Origin: Planomicrobium sp. Y74
GTDB taxonomy: Bacteria > Bacillota > Bacilli > Bacillales_A > Planococcaceae
Assembly (NCBI RefSeq): GCF_003668635.1
Contig: NZ_RCWH01000006.1
Span: forward strand, 222,985 to 286,984
DNA length: 64,000 bases
Reading direction: 5' to 3'
Shown here: piece by piece, positions 32,225 to 41,549 of the stretch
Layout of the letters: every line of letters begins with the position of its first letter
How positions within the stretch are numbered: position 1 is the stretch's first letter
Notes under the pieces: generated by a model
The model's database searches: none
Told to the model about the DNA's origin: nothing
Seen by the model: only the letters and a program-made list of their open reading frames with translations
Translations under genes and position numbers: made by a program

Positions 32225-33060
32225 TGGAAACCAGTGAATCCAACTCATACAGAATGCGCTTTAAAAAGATTTTATTGATCGGTGCATTAGTGGTGATAGC
32301 TGGCATTGCAGTTTATACATTTCTGGTTCTGAAATATGACCCCTCTTTTGTCAATTTGGAGGAGCGGCTTCTTCCGGCAAGTCTCGAGCATCCGCTTGGA
32401 ACGGACCATTTAGGAAGGGATGTCCTGACGCGGATTTTGCTGGGCTCTCAATTGACCGTCGGCTATGGCTTTCTGGCATTGCTGCTGGCGGTCGCAATCG
32501 GAGTTCCATTCGGAATTTTTGCTGGTTTTAAAGGAGGCATTGTAGACCGCATCCTCATGCGTATTGCAGATGCTTTTCTTTCTTTTCCGGATACGATCGT
32601 CGCCATCGTTCTAAGCGGTCTGCTTGGGGCCGGCATTGAAAATCTGCTGATTGCCATTGTCATTGTGAAATGGGTGAACTATGCACGTTTGGTCCGCAGT
32701 ACGGTTATCGTAGAACGGCAGAAAGATTACATAACGATGGCTAAAATTAATGGATTGAGTGAACGCAGAATAATGGTGAAGCATTTATTCCCGCATTTGA
32801 TTGGCCACGTCCTTGTGCTTGCAAGTCTGGATTTGGGAAAAATCATTCTGTTGATTTCTTCTTTGTCCTATATCGGACTGGGAGCACAGCCGCCGGCACC
32901 TGAATGGGGTGCGATGCTCAATGAAGCGCGGCCCTATTTCCAATCGGTTCCTGAATTGATGGTTTTTCCAGGGCTTGCGATTGTGACAGTGGTCCTCTTC
33001 TCAAATTTGCTGGGTGACTTTCTGCGGGATAAATTTGATGTGAAAAAGGAAGTGGCATAA
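32224..33060 (+). CDS. ABC transporter permease, NikC/DppC type
   Basis: A 278-residue permease of the OppC/NikC type. The N-terminal HPLGTDHLGRDVLTRIL is the family's hallmark. The EAA-loop region is KDYITMAKINGLSERRIMVKHLFP (split motif), and SYIGLGAQPPAPEWGAML is near the C-terminus. Its ATG overlaps the stop codon of the first permease gene by one base (TAATG), so translation is coupled. Confidence 0.9.
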   Translation: METSESNSYRMRFKKILLIGALVVIAGIAVYTFLVLKYDPSFVNLEERLLPASLEHPLGTDHLGRDVLTRILLGSQLTVGYGFLALLLAVAIGVPFGIFAGFKGGIVDRILMRIADAFLSFPDTIVAIVLSGLLGAGIENLLIAIVIVKWVNYARLVRSTVIVERQKDYITMAKINGLSERRIMVKHLFPHLIGHVLVLASLDLGKIILLISSLSYIGLGAQPPAPEWGAMLNEARPYFQSVPELMVFPGLAIVTVVLFSNLLGDFLRDKFDVKKEVA

Positions 33061-33860
33061 TGAGTCTTGTATCCGTCAATGGCCTCTCAATCTCGAATAA
33101 ACAAAAAGATATCGTGAAGGATATTTCATTTCAAATTCTAAAAGGGGAATGGCTCGCAATCGTCGGACAAAGCGGCAGCGGTAAAAGCCTGACTTCGTCA
33201 GCAATCGGTCAATTGCTTGGTCCGAATTTGCGGGCTGCCGGAAATGTTTCTTATGAGGGTATGAATCTGCTGGAATTGCCGCCAAAGAAAATGCGTGCAT
33301 TGCGAGGAACCCGAATTTCTTATATATTTCAGGATTATCAGGGTTCCTTCACCCCTTTCCACACCATCGGCCGCCATTTCCAGGAATTTTTGAAAACCCA
33401 TTTGAAGTTATCGAAAGACGTCAGAAAGAAAAAAGCGGAGGAAGCATTGAAAGATGTCGGACTTCAGCCGGAAATTTACAGCCGCTACCCATTCCAACTC
33501 AGTGGCGGCCAGCTTCAGCGTGTTTCCATCGCACTCGCGCTCCTGCTCGAGCCGGATATCCTGATTGCGGACGAACCAACCACTGCACTTGACAGCATCA
33601 CCTCATTTAAAGTGCTGCAATTGCTGGAAAAGCTTCAGCAGGAAAAAGGCTGCGCCATTCTTTTTATCACGCATGACCTGCGCCATGTAAGAAATCATGC
33701 AGACCGTATCCTGGTGATGAAAGAAGGGGAGATTGTCGAGCAAGGGGAGAAACGGCAAGTTCTCGACAACCCGGTGCATCCGTACACAAAACTTCTGATC
33801 GAAGCTTCTTCTCCTCTACGCAAGCCTGCGACTGAAAAAATCCTTGAGGTGGCCAAATGA
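33060..33860 (+). CDS. ABC transporter ATP-binding protein, NikD/DppD type
   Basis: A 266-residue ATPase: Walker A VGQSGSGKSLTSSAIG, Q-loop YIFQDYQGSF, signature LSGGQLQRVSIALALL, Walker B ILIADEPTTALD, switch His in FITHDLRH. The C-terminus is shorter than in many OppD proteins, which carry an extra iron-sulphur-like region. Overlaps the previous gene by one base (TAATG). Confidence 0.92.
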   Translation: MSLVSVNGLSISNKQKDIVKDISFQILKGEWLAIVGQSGSGKSLTSSAIGQLLGPNLRAAGNVSYEGMNLLELPPKKMRALRGTRISYIFQDYQGSFTPFHTIGRHFQEFLKTHLKLSKDVRKKKAEEALKDVGLQPEIYSRYPFQLSGGQLQRVSIALALLLEPDILIADEPTTALDSITSFKVLQLLEKLQQEKGCAILFITHDLRHVRNHADRILVMKEGEIVEQGEKRQVLDNPVHPYTKLLIEASSPLRKPATEKILEVAK

Positions 33861-34621
33861 CTTTACTCAAATTAAAGAATGTAATTAAAAGCTATTCGAA
33901 TGGTGTTAACGTATTGAAAGACATCAATTTTTCCTTGGAGAAGAAACAATGTTTGGGTCTTGTCGGTGAAAGCGGCTGCGGCAAAAGCACTTTGGCACGC
34001 TGTGTTCTCCAATTGGATAACATTGATGGAGGAGAAATCCAATTCAATGGGGTTTCTTTGCAAGACTTGAACGAGCGTGAATTGAAGTCCCATCGGAAAA
34101 ACCTGCAAGCAGTTCTCCAGAATCCGTCTTCATCTTTGAATCCCAAATTGAAAATCCGTGAATCTTTGATTGATCCTTATTTGCAATTCGGCAATCAAGC
34201 GCGCTTGAAACATTTTCATTATACTAATGAGAAAGCGTTTGTCACTCAATTGATGGAAGCGGTGGAGCTTCCTGACGCATTGGCAGACCGCTATCCCCAT
34301 GAACTGAGCGGCGGCCAGAAGCAGCGGGTGACAATTGCCCGCGCCATCAGCCTCGAACCCTCGCTGATCGTCTTGGATGAACCGACTTCGAGCCTCGATG
34401 TTCTTTCACAGGCTTCCATTTTGAAACTGTTGACTGGACTCCGTGAAGAGCTCGACCTTTCCTATCTGTTCATTTCCCATGACCTGTCAGCGGTCAATAC
34501 CATGAGCCAGCAGATAATGGTGATGAGAGATGGAAGCATCGTCGACCATTTCAGTCAGGAGAATATATTCTCGGAACAGCGCAATGATTATACAAAAGAA
34601 TTGATTTCACTGTTTGAATGA
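33857..34621 (+). CDS. ABC transporter ATP-binding protein, NikE/DppF type
   Basis: A 254-residue ATPase: Walker A GLVGESGCGKSTLARCVL, signature LSGGQKQRVTIARAIS, Walker B LIVLDEPTSSLD, switch FISHDLSAV. It overlaps the previous ATPase gene by 4 bases (ATGA), so the two are coupled and form the ATPase heterodimer of the importer. Confidence 0.92.
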   Translation: MTLLKLKNVIKSYSNGVNVLKDINFSLEKKQCLGLVGESGCGKSTLARCVLQLDNIDGGEIQFNGVSLQDLNERELKSHRKNLQAVLQNPSSSLNPKLKIRESLIDPYLQFGNQARLKHFHYTNEKAFVTQLMEAVELPDALADRYPHELSGGQKQRVTIARAISLEPSLIVLDEPTSSLDVLSQASILKLLTGLREELDLSYLFISHDLSAVNTMSQQIMVMRDGSIVDHFSQENIFSEQRNDYTKELISLFE

Positions 34622-34641
34622 AAGAATAGGAGCGTTTCTAC

Positions 34642-35946
34642 ATGAACCATAGAACTTATCTTGCGCTTGCACTCCCCCTGACACTTTCTACAGTGACTAC
34701 TCCTCTATTGGGAGCCGTTGATACGGCCGTCATGGGCCAATTGCCGAACCCTGCCTACATCGGCGGAGTCGCCATCGGTACCATCATTTTCAATACGATG
34801 TATTGGCTTTTCGGATTTCTGCGTATCAGCACTTCGGGTTTTGCTGCGCAGGCCTTTGGCGCTAATGACGAATTACAAGGAAAACTGTCTTTTATCCGGC
34901 CATTCCTCATCGCGTTGGCGGTGGGCCTTTTCTTTTTCCTGCTGCAAAAACCGATTGAATACAGTGCAATGGCATTGTTGAATCCTGCGGCAGACGTTCA
35001 AACCTTTGCCTCTGAATACTACGGCATCCGGATCTGGGGAGTGCCACTTACACTGTTGAACTATGTAATCCTCGGCTGGCTGATGGGCATGGCCAAGATC
35101 AAATGGGCGGTATTCATCCAAATCATGATGAACGTTCTGAATATCGTACTGGATCTGGTCTTTGTGATGGGACTGTCATGGGGAATTTCTGGAGTCGCTG
35201 CAGCCACTTTGATTGCCGAATTTACAGCATTTGCAGTCGGACTGTGGGTCGTCGTGAAAGCAGGCGGAATTTCGTTGAACTTTCTTCCTTTGAAGCAGAT
35301 TTTGGATTTACCGGCAATGAAGAAAATGTTTATGGTCAATAAGGATTTATTCATCCGGACAATTTGCCTGTTGCTCGTATTCAATCTCTTTACTTATAAA
35401 AGCGCCTCATTTGGCACAGAAACTTTGGCAGCAAATGCCGTGCTGCTTCAAATCCATTACCTCATGGCTTATTTCTTTGATGGTTTCTCAAATGCCACCA
35501 GTATATTGACCGGGAAAGCGATGGGAGCGAAAGACTATAATCTGTATAAAAGGACGCTGTCGATTTCCGCTCAATGGGCAATCCTCACCTCGGCATTCCT
35601 GACACTCATGTACTGGATGTTCAGTGAATCGGTCATTCGGCTTTTTACTACGATAGAAGAAGTTGTGGAAATGGCGATGATCTACAGCGACTGGCTTCTG
35701 TTATTCCCGATAGCCACCAGTATCGGCATCATTTTCTATGGGACCTTCACCGGTGCCACTGAAACAGCGCCTGTCAGAAATTCCATGATCGTCTCCCTGC
35801 TTTTCTATTTTCTAATGTTCTACTTATCTGTCCCACACCTCGAGAACCATGGCATTTGGCTGTCGTTTATCGCATTCAGTATCGGACGTTCGGTATTCCT
35901 GTCCCTGTATGTTCCAAAACTGAGCCGGCAATTTCAAGCTTTGTGA
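34642..35946 (+). CDS. MATE family transporter (DinF-like), last gene of the ABC operon
   Basis: A 434-residue protein with about twelve helices. It begins LALPLTLSTVTTPLLGAVDTAVMG, where the D-T-A-V-M-G pattern fits the DinF branch of MATE exporters; RISTSGFAAQAFGA follows. It lies only 20 bases after the second ATPase gene with its own AGGAG site, so it is cotranscribed with the putative metal-chelate importer. Export of a metallophore or of surplus ligand is a tempting idea, but no metallophore biosynthesis gene is in the window. A terminator follows directly. Confidence 0.85.
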   Translation: MNHRTYLALALPLTLSTVTTPLLGAVDTAVMGQLPNPAYIGGVAIGTIIFNTMYWLFGFLRISTSGFAAQAFGANDELQGKLSFIRPFLIALAVGLFFFLLQKPIEYSAMALLNPAADVQTFASEYYGIRIWGVPLTLLNYVILGWLMGMAKIKWAVFIQIMMNVLNIVLDLVFVMGLSWGISGVAAATLIAEFTAFAVGLWVVVKAGGISLNFLPLKQILDLPAMKKMFMVNKDLFIRTICLLLVFNLFTYKSASFGTETLAANAVLLQIHYLMAYFFDGFSNATSILTGKAMGAKDYNLYKRTLSISAQWAILTSAFLTLMYWMFSESVIRLFTTIEEVVEMAMIYSDWLLLFPIATSIGIIFYGTFTGATETAPVRNSMIVSLLFYFLMFYLSVPHLENHGIWLSFIAFSIGRSVFLSLYVPKLSRQFQAL

Positions 35947-35974
35947 TGAAATTGGTTATGATAGAAGAAAAATA

Positions 35975-36009
35975 AAAAAGGCTGAATGCGCTCGCATTCA
36001 GCCTTTTAT
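35975..36009 (+). terminator. terminator of the ABC-MATE operon
   Basis: AAAAGGCTGAATGCG pairs with CGCATTCAGCCTTTT, T-rich end. Could act in both directions. Confidence 0.9.
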
Positions 36010-36147
36010 AAATTCTTCTTCCAGTCTGAGCTTCGGATATCGCAAGTTTGAATTGAACAAAAATCACCTCTTGGAACCAACCATAAGCTTCAAGGTCGAC
36101 TAAATTTCCAAACCACATTTCCTTTTTTCGCCTATACTTGAAAAAAC

Positions 36148-36173
36148 GAAACTATTATCAGAAAACTTGCGTC
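36148..36173 (+). promoter_or_regulatory. ECF-type autoregulatory promoter
   Basis: GAAAC (36148-36152), 17 bases, CGTC (36170-36173): the -35/-10 pattern used by Bacillus ECF sigma factors such as SigM/SigW/SigX. It lies 31 bases before the sigma factor gene, which probably activates itself. Confidence 0.65.
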
Positions 36174-36203
36174 TATTGGGTGTTCAGGAAGGGATGGGGG
36201 CGT

Positions 36204-36749
36204 ATGCCGGTGCATGAATACACGAAACTGAGTGATGAAGAAATGAAAAAAATCATGGACAGTCACGGTGAGTACCTGATCCGGCTGGCTTATTTCTACG
36301 TGAAGGACTGGGCGACGGCCGAAGACATCATGCAGGAAGTGTTCATCAGCTATTATCGAAAATCCGCCCAGTTCGAAAATCGCGCTTCCCTGAAAACCTA
36401 TCTGTCGAAAATTACCGTCAATAAATGCCGCGATCATTTACGCAGCTGGAAAAATAAACGTTCGTTATTCTCGAATTCAATCAGCGGTTTGATTTCTTCA
36501 GGGAAATCTCCTGAGGAGACGTTGGAACAGCACACCAACCAGAGCAATCTCACGAATAAAATCCTTGAACTTCCGATCAAATACAGGGAAGTGATCTTGC
36601 TGTTCTATTATCAGGAATTCACATCGAAGGAAATCAGCGAGCTGCTGAACTGCTCGGAAAACACCGTCAAAACGAGACTGCGGCGGGCAAAGGATTTATT
36701 GCGTGAGAAAGTGGATTTGAAGGAATGGGAGGGGATGCAGGATGAATAA
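36204..36749 (+). CDS. ECF sigma-70 family RNA polymerase sigma factor
   Basis: A 181-residue group IV sigma factor. Region 2 runs from about residue 15 (YLIRLAYFYVKDWATAEDIMQEVFI, split by typical -10 recognition residues). Region 4 is YREVILLFYYQEFTSKEIS followed by LLNCSENTVKTRLRRAKDLL. No extra domains. The ATG at 36204 follows GGGATGGGGGCGT; longer in-frame starts would fall inside the ECF promoter. It overlaps the anti-sigma gene by 8 bases. The GAAAC-N17-CGTC promoter upstream suggests autoregulation. Confidence 0.9.
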   Translation: MPVHEYTKLSDEEMKKIMDSHGEYLIRLAYFYVKDWATAEDIMQEVFISYYRKSAQFENRASLKTYLSKITVNKCRDHLRSWKNKRSLFSNSISGLISSGKSPEETLEQHTNQSNLTNKILELPIKYREVILLFYYQEFTSKEISELLNCSENTVKTRLRRAKDLLREKVDLKEWEGMQDE

Positions 36750-37500
36750 ATTCAAACGCGACCTGGATGAGTTTGTCGGCGAATTGCCTCGCTTCAAAGA
36801 ACCGCTGAAGCGGAAAATCTTGAGCGATATGAGAAAGGAGGAGCGTCCAGTGAACCGTTTTGCTGCCTTGAAATATGCCGCAGTCATGATGTTGCTTCTG
36901 ATAGTGGCTACCACTTTTCTCGTATTGAATCTTAACGGTAATGATACGGATCTAGCTGTACCTGCGACTACACCGGAAGAGTTGCCAATGTTGACGGATC
37001 CGGATACGGTGGAGGAGGTTGAAATCTTCACGGAATATACGGCGCCACAGGAAGTTTTCGACTATAAATATGATGGAATGGACCTCGGTAGCGGTGATTA
37101 TTATCAATATCCATTATTAATCGATCCTTCAGCTTATCAGGAAAAAGAGCCGGCCAGAGGGGACGTAATCGTCTATGAAGCAGAGTTTTTCGACGGCAAA
37201 AGCCGAACAATAGGAAGGATCGTCGCTCTGCCGGGTGAAACAGTGGAAGTCAAAGATGGACAGCTTTACATCGATGATCAAAAGTTGGATACATTTTATG
37301 GTCGGGCACATCGTAGGGGCTTAAATTCGGATGAAATATACAGTGGTGGAATAGAAGAAATTCTCTCCCAATCAATTGAAGCTTTTACATTAGGTACTGA
37401 AGAAGTTTATGTCACGGGTGACGATTGGTTCAGAAGCCAGCAACTTGTCATAGAAGTCGATGAAATCCAAGCGGAAGTTTTAGGGTATTATGTGGAATGA
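36742..37500 (+). CDS. putative anti-sigma factor with extracytoplasmic signal-peptidase-I-like (S26) domain, catalytic residues missing
   Basis: A 252-residue single-pass protein: cytoplasmic helix-rich part (1-40), one membrane span (about 41-63), linker, and an outer domain from about 115. That domain has the S26 leader-peptidase pattern: ARGDVIVYE (138-146), IGRIVALPGETVEVKDG (157-173), QLYIDDQKLD and EVYVTGDDWFRS (221-232). The catalytic Ser motif (S-M-x-P-T) is not present, and the Lys of the K-R-I-x-G-L-P-G-D motif is Gly158. A peptidase-dead sensor domain is therefore likely. It overlaps the sigma gene by 8 bases. The anti-sigma role is inferred from topology and position. Confidence 0.72.
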   Translation: MNKFKRDLDEFVGELPRFKEPLKRKILSDMRKEERPVNRFAALKYAAVMMLLLIVATTFLVLNLNGNDTDLAVPATTPEELPMLTDPDTVEEVEIFTEYTAPQEVFDYKYDGMDLGSGDYYQYPLLIDPSAYQEKEPARGDVIVYEAEFFDGKSRTIGRIVALPGETVEVKDGQLYIDDQKLDTFYGRAHRRGLNSDEIYSGGIEEILSQSIEAFTLGTEEVYVTGDDWFRSQQLVIEVDEIQAEVLGYYVE

Positions 37501-37519
37501 GTTAAAGGTATTTAAGTGG

Positions 37520-37557
37520 GAGCAGAGCTGATTTCAATCATAGCTCTGCTCTTTTTG
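37520..37557 (+). terminator. terminator of the sigma/anti-sigma operon
   Basis: GAGCAGAGCT pairs with AGCTCTGCTC, followed by TTTTTG. Confidence 0.88.
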
Positions 37558-37665
37558 TGTTGAAGATTTATTATGAAAAGGAATTTTCAGGGAAATAGAG
37601 AACTTAATATAGGTGTGCAATTATTATTTTCATTTTCATAAAAACGAAGGCAGAGGAGAATTGGA

Positions 37666-39480
37666 TTGGAACAGACAACTACGCAGAACTGGGATCTGGA
37701 ATCGTTATACGCCGGAGGAAGCCAGTCAACCAAATTGAAAAATTTAATCGCGGAGCTAAAGGCGTTGCTTGAAAAACTCAGCAACGATTTGAATAACTTT
37801 CAAAAGAATAAAGGAGAAGTGGATACACACGCTTTCCTCAAAATCATCAATCAGTTTCAATTTGCTAGAAGCGGCTGGGATGAACTTGACGATTTTGTGA
37901 TTTGCGTTTATTCACAGGATGTTACAGACAGCGACGCGGTTGTGTTGCTGGATGAAAGTGCTGTGATTAAAGCGAAGCTGGATTCGGTGCAGATCGACTT
38001 GGATGAAGCGTTGGCAAACTTTTCGGAAGCCCACTGGAATGGATTTATGGAACTAGAAGAAGTGGAGCCGTATTCTTTTTATTTGGAAGAAAGAAGGAAA
38101 ACGGTAAAGGACCGGCTGCCGGTTGAAATGGAGCGGCTGATCAATGTGCTGTCGGTCAACGGCATCAAAGCCTGGGAACAGCAACAGCAGCAACTCCTGG
38201 CGAAATTGAAAATTCCGATCGGGTCCGATGGGGAGGAGCAGGGAGTATCAATTGGTCAGGCAATGAATGAAGCGATGTACGCAGAAGATCGTTCACATCG
38301 CCAAAAGGCGGCAAGAGCAATTGCCGAAACTTGTGCAGATCATGCGGAAGATTTTGCCGTCGCATTAAACCGCATTTCAGGTTTTCGCTTGGATGTCTAC
38401 GAGCAGCGAGGTTGGCACAACGTCTTAAAGGAAGCTGTCGAACAGAATCGGATCCAGGAAGAATCGATTCAGGCATTGATGAAGTCAATCGATGACAATA
38501 AGAATCTGTATAGAGCCTATTTCCAGCGCAAAGTCGCATTGACGAGACTGGATGAAGTCAGCTGGTTCGATCTGGAAACGCCGACTTTTGCATCTGAGAA
38601 GAAGATAGACTACGCAGCAGCTAAAGATATTATCATCAAGCAGTTTCATCAGTTCAGTGAAAAATTGGGTCAATTTGCAGAACGTGCTTTTGAAGAAGGT
38701 TGGATTGAAACTGAAAACCGGCCCGATAAAGCAGGTGGAGGATTCTGCGCTTCGATGCCATTGAGCAACGAAAGCCGGATTTTTATGACGTACCGGGAGA
38801 ACTATCAGGATGTCGTGACCTTGGCACACGAATTCGGTCATGCGTATCATAATTACATTTTGCAGGAAGAACCTGCTTTCGCTCAGCAAAAAGGCACATC
38901 TGTCGCGGAATCGGCCTCTACTTTCCTGGAGAATCTCGTATTGGATGCGGCAATCGAACATACAGAAGATGAAAAGGAGAAGCTGGCTTTATTGGAAGTT
39001 AAGATTAAAGACGGCCTTAAATATGTAGTAAGCGTGCCCAACATGTTCCGATTCGAACAGGAGTTTTATGCAAGAAGAAAGAATGGCCAGCTTACTGCGG
39101 AAGAGATCAATAACCTGATCAAAGAAGTGGAGAGTGATTTCTACGGCGGCATCATTGAAGGATCAGCCCCTTATAAATGGATGTACATCAGCCACTTTTA
39201 TAGCGCTGATAAACCTTTCTTCAACATACCCTATACGATAGGGTATTTGTTTAGCAACGGCATTTACAGTTTGGCAAAAGAAGCGACAGGCGATTTTCAG
39301 GAGAAATACGACGAATTACTGCGTAATTCAGGCAGAATGACTGTCGAGCAGCTGGCACATACTTATCTGGATGCGGATGTAACAAAGCCGGAGTTTTGGA
39401 ATGCTTCGCAGCAAGCGTTGAAAGATGCCATTGAGGAGTATTTGACGTTGACGGAGAGTTATGTGAATAAAGGCAATTGA
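37666..39480 (+). CDS. M3 family oligoendopeptidase (PepF-like), second paralogue
   Basis: A 604-residue metallopeptidase with zinc motif HEFGH (His388, Glu389, His392) and the downstream helix SVAESASTFLENLVLDAAIE for the third ligand. The C-terminal PFFNIPYTIGYLFSNGI matches the paralogue at 9104, and the two proteins have almost the same length and motif position. They are therefore diverged copies, or one was acquired. The TTG start is 7 bases after GAGGAG. It is followed after 45 bases by an MBL-fold gene and then two Nudix genes and a peptidase E gene, all in one direction. Confidence 0.88.
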   Translation: MEQTTTQNWDLESLYAGGSQSTKLKNLIAELKALLEKLSNDLNNFQKNKGEVDTHAFLKIINQFQFARSGWDELDDFVICVYSQDVTDSDAVVLLDESAVIKAKLDSVQIDLDEALANFSEAHWNGFMELEEVEPYSFYLEERRKTVKDRLPVEMERLINVLSVNGIKAWEQQQQQLLAKLKIPIGSDGEEQGVSIGQAMNEAMYAEDRSHRQKAARAIAETCADHAEDFAVALNRISGFRLDVYEQRGWHNVLKEAVEQNRIQEESIQALMKSIDDNKNLYRAYFQRKVALTRLDEVSWFDLETPTFASEKKIDYAAAKDIIIKQFHQFSEKLGQFAERAFEEGWIETENRPDKAGGGFCASMPLSNESRIFMTYRENYQDVVTLAHEFGHAYHNYILQEEPAFAQQKGTSVAESASTFLENLVLDAAIEHTEDEKEKLALLEVKIKDGLKYVVSVPNMFRFEQEFYARRKNGQLTAEEINNLIKEVESDFYGGIIEGSAPYKWMYISHFYSADKPFFNIPYTIGYLFSNGIYSLAKEATGDFQEKYDELLRNSGRMTVEQLAHTYLDADVTKPEFWNASQQALKDAIEEYLTLTESYVNKGN

Positions 39481-39525
39481 TTTTATTGGCTGTTCCGGTA
39501 CATTAGCCTAAAGGGAGACTGGAAA

Positions 39526-40497
39526 ATGGAAATCATCACACAGAACGACTATTTCATAGTGAAAAGAATGGCTCCTGGCGTATTTGCCGCCATTGCAAAA
39601 CCAGGAACAGGCGCATGGAGCAACGCCGGTTTCGTCGATTTGGGAACGGAACTGCTGGTATTCGATGCCTTTAATACGCCAGTGGCGGCTGAAGAGTTGA
39701 GAAAGCAGGCTGAAAAACTGACTGGCAAAAAAGTGAAGTACCTGGTGAACAGCCATTATCACGGCGATCATGTATTTGGCAATCAGGTGTTTGAGGATCT
39801 GCCGATTATCTCTACCGAACTGACCAGGGAGTGGATCAAAGACAAGAATGTCATAGGTGATGTTGATGTCGAGTTCGAAGAGACTCAGAAATACCTGGAT
39901 AACTTGATACTTCAAATTGAATCAGAACAGGATGAAATCATAAAGCAGAGTCTGTCTAATCAATACTTGGAGATGCAAGTGCTGTTAAAGCAGATTCCAT
40001 CCATGAAACTGACCTTGCCATCGATTACTTTTGAAAACAAATTGGTCATTTCGGGGACTGAGCGGCATGTTGAACTATATTGCTTTGGCGGCGGACATTC
40101 ACCAAGTGATACTTTTTTATATGTTCCAAAAGAGAAGGCTGCATTTATGGGAGACATCGTCACCGACAACCTGCATCTTCCGATTTTTCATCCTGAGGAA
40201 TTTCTTACTATCTTAGAATCAATTAAGGCTATGGAGATTGATGTACTCCTGCCAGGCCATGGAGATATTGGATCGAATGAAAAAGTTGAAACCATGATTG
40301 ATTATGTGACGATGCTGAAAGAGGCAGCGGGAGGAGCGATCGGAGCAGACGTTGAGTCGGAAGACTTTGTTTCTTCCTTTGTTCTTCCTGAAGAATTTAA
40401 AAAGTGGAAGGGAATGCAGGGTATCAAGCGTAACTTGAGGACAGTATATGATTTTTATGCAAAAGATGTTGAAAAGACTACAACTCAATCGATATAA
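39526..40497 (+). CDS. metallo-beta-lactamase fold hydrolase
   Basis: A 323-residue MBL-fold protein. The metal motif is NSHYHGDHVFGN (H-x-H-x-D-H), with further ligands in FGGGHSPSDTF, AFMGDIVTD and LPGHGDIG. An insertion rich in charged helix (about residues 120-160) precedes the second half. General substrate class unknown; this type includes lactamase-like esterases and hydroxyacylglutathione-hydrolase relatives. ATG after AAAGGGAGACTGGAAA. Intact metal site. Confidence 0.82.
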   Translation: MEIITQNDYFIVKRMAPGVFAAIAKPGTGAWSNAGFVDLGTELLVFDAFNTPVAAEELRKQAEKLTGKKVKYLVNSHYHGDHVFGNQVFEDLPIISTELTREWIKDKNVIGDVDVEFEETQKYLDNLILQIESEQDEIIKQSLSNQYLEMQVLLKQIPSMKLTLPSITFENKLVISGTERHVELYCFGGGHSPSDTFLYVPKEKAAFMGDIVTDNLHLPIFHPEEFLTILESIKAMEIDVLLPGHGDIGSNEKVETMIDYVTMLKEAAGGAIGADVESEDFVSSFVLPEEFKKWKGMQGIKRNLRTVYDFYAKDVEKTTTQSI

Positions 40498-40509
40498 GGG
40501 TGAATCATT

Positions 40510-41058
40510 ATGAAAGCTTGGTATACAACAAATTCCGAATATCTCTATAAAACGCCATTCGGAAACTTGAGGAAAGATACATGCAAACTGCCCAACGGCA
40601 TCACGATCGATGACTATTACGTAAACGAATATATCGATTGGGTAAATGCAGTCGTTCTGACTAAGGACAATCAAATCGTGCTGGTTGAGCAATACAGGCA
40701 GGGAGGTCAAGGATTCTATCTTGAAATTCCAGCGGGCAAAATAGAAGAAGGGGAAACCGATGAAGAAGGCATACTCCGGGAAATCCAGGAAGAGACAGGG
40801 TACACTTCTATGGAAAAACCGATATTGCTCGGTGAATTCATGGTGAATCCCGCAACCCAGAACAACAAGATAAAAACTTTTCTGCTAACGAATGCTTATA
40901 AATCTGTTGAGCAGCATCTCGATGAAACAGAAGAGATCGATGTAAAGCTAATCGATTTTGAGAAATTTGGCCGTTTGATAAGAGACCATGAAATTCAAAC
41001 TCAACTCTTCACTGCCAGCGCCTATTATATGGCGAAGGCAGCGTTGAGTGAGGGATAA
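40510..41058 (+). CDS. Nudix hydrolase (ADP-ribose pyrophosphatase-like)
   Basis: A 182-residue protein with a complete Nudix box: G-x5-E-x7-REIQEETGY, beginning GKIEEGE. Overall it resembles the ADP-ribose/ADP-sugar pyrophosphatase group (VLVEQYRQGGQG, IPAGKIEEGE). It hydrolyses a nucleoside diphosphate linked to another moiety; the exact substrate is open. It starts 12 bases after the MBL gene with its own weak site, so cotranscription is likely. A second Nudix gene follows. Confidence 0.85.
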   Translation: MKAWYTTNSEYLYKTPFGNLRKDTCKLPNGITIDDYYVNEYIDWVNAVVLTKDNQIVLVEQYRQGGQGFYLEIPAGKIEEGETDEEGILREIQEETGYTSMEKPILLGEFMVNPATQNNKIKTFLLTNAYKSVEQHLDETEEIDVKLIDFEKFGRLIRDHEIQTQLFTASAYYMAKAALSEG

Positions 41059-41082
41059 GCTATTTTAAAAGGAGTGCTGCGT

Positions 41083-41529
41083 TTGAACACCACCAAGAAT
41101 AACGGCTTCGGGTTTCTTGACTTTATTGTCATAAAGGAAGAAGAAATAAAGGATTACGCGCCGATAGCCGGGTCTTTCGCGGTGATCAGCTGTGATGATA
41201 AGGTCCTAATGGTTTACAACGTATGGCGGGAGCAATGGGAGTTGCCGGCGGGCAGGCGCGAAGGCGATGAAACGGAGAAGGAATGTGCCATCAGGGAGCT
41301 TTACGAAGAGACCGGTCAATACATAAGCGAACTGGAGTTTAAAGGATTGTTGGAATTAGAGAACATATCTGATGGCAGCGTCAAATACAATCCTGTTTTT
41401 GCCGGAAGTACGGCGAAACTGCAGCCGTTTTTAAAGAATGACGAAACGTCAGAGATGAAATTGTGGGACCGGAGCGGGGAACTCGGTGTCATCGATGAAA
41501 TGGATTTGAAGATTCTTGATTATGTTTGA
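41083..41529 (+). CDS. Nudix hydrolase
   Basis: A 148-residue protein with Nudix box GRREGDE-x7-RELYEETGQ. Shorter than its neighbour and without the ADP-ribose-type N-terminal dimer domain. The TTG at 41083 is 7 bases after AAAAGGAG; a GTG three codons earlier overlaps that site. Similar to the MutT/8-oxo-dGTP group in size, but the substrate is unknown. Confidence 0.82.
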   Translation: MNTTKNNGFGFLDFIVIKEEEIKDYAPIAGSFAVISCDDKVLMVYNVWREQWELPAGRREGDETEKECAIRELYEETGQYISELEFKGLLELENISDGSVKYNPVFAGSTAKLQPFLKNDETSEMKLWDRSGELGVIDEMDLKILDYV

Positions 41530-41549
41530 TGAGTGAAAGGGGTGGGGAC

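Noticed and set aside
36138..36203. Longer N-terminus for the ECF sigma factor
   Set aside because: The extra 22 codons would cover the GAAAC-N17-CGTC promoter and lack a ribosome binding site; the start at 36204 fits better.
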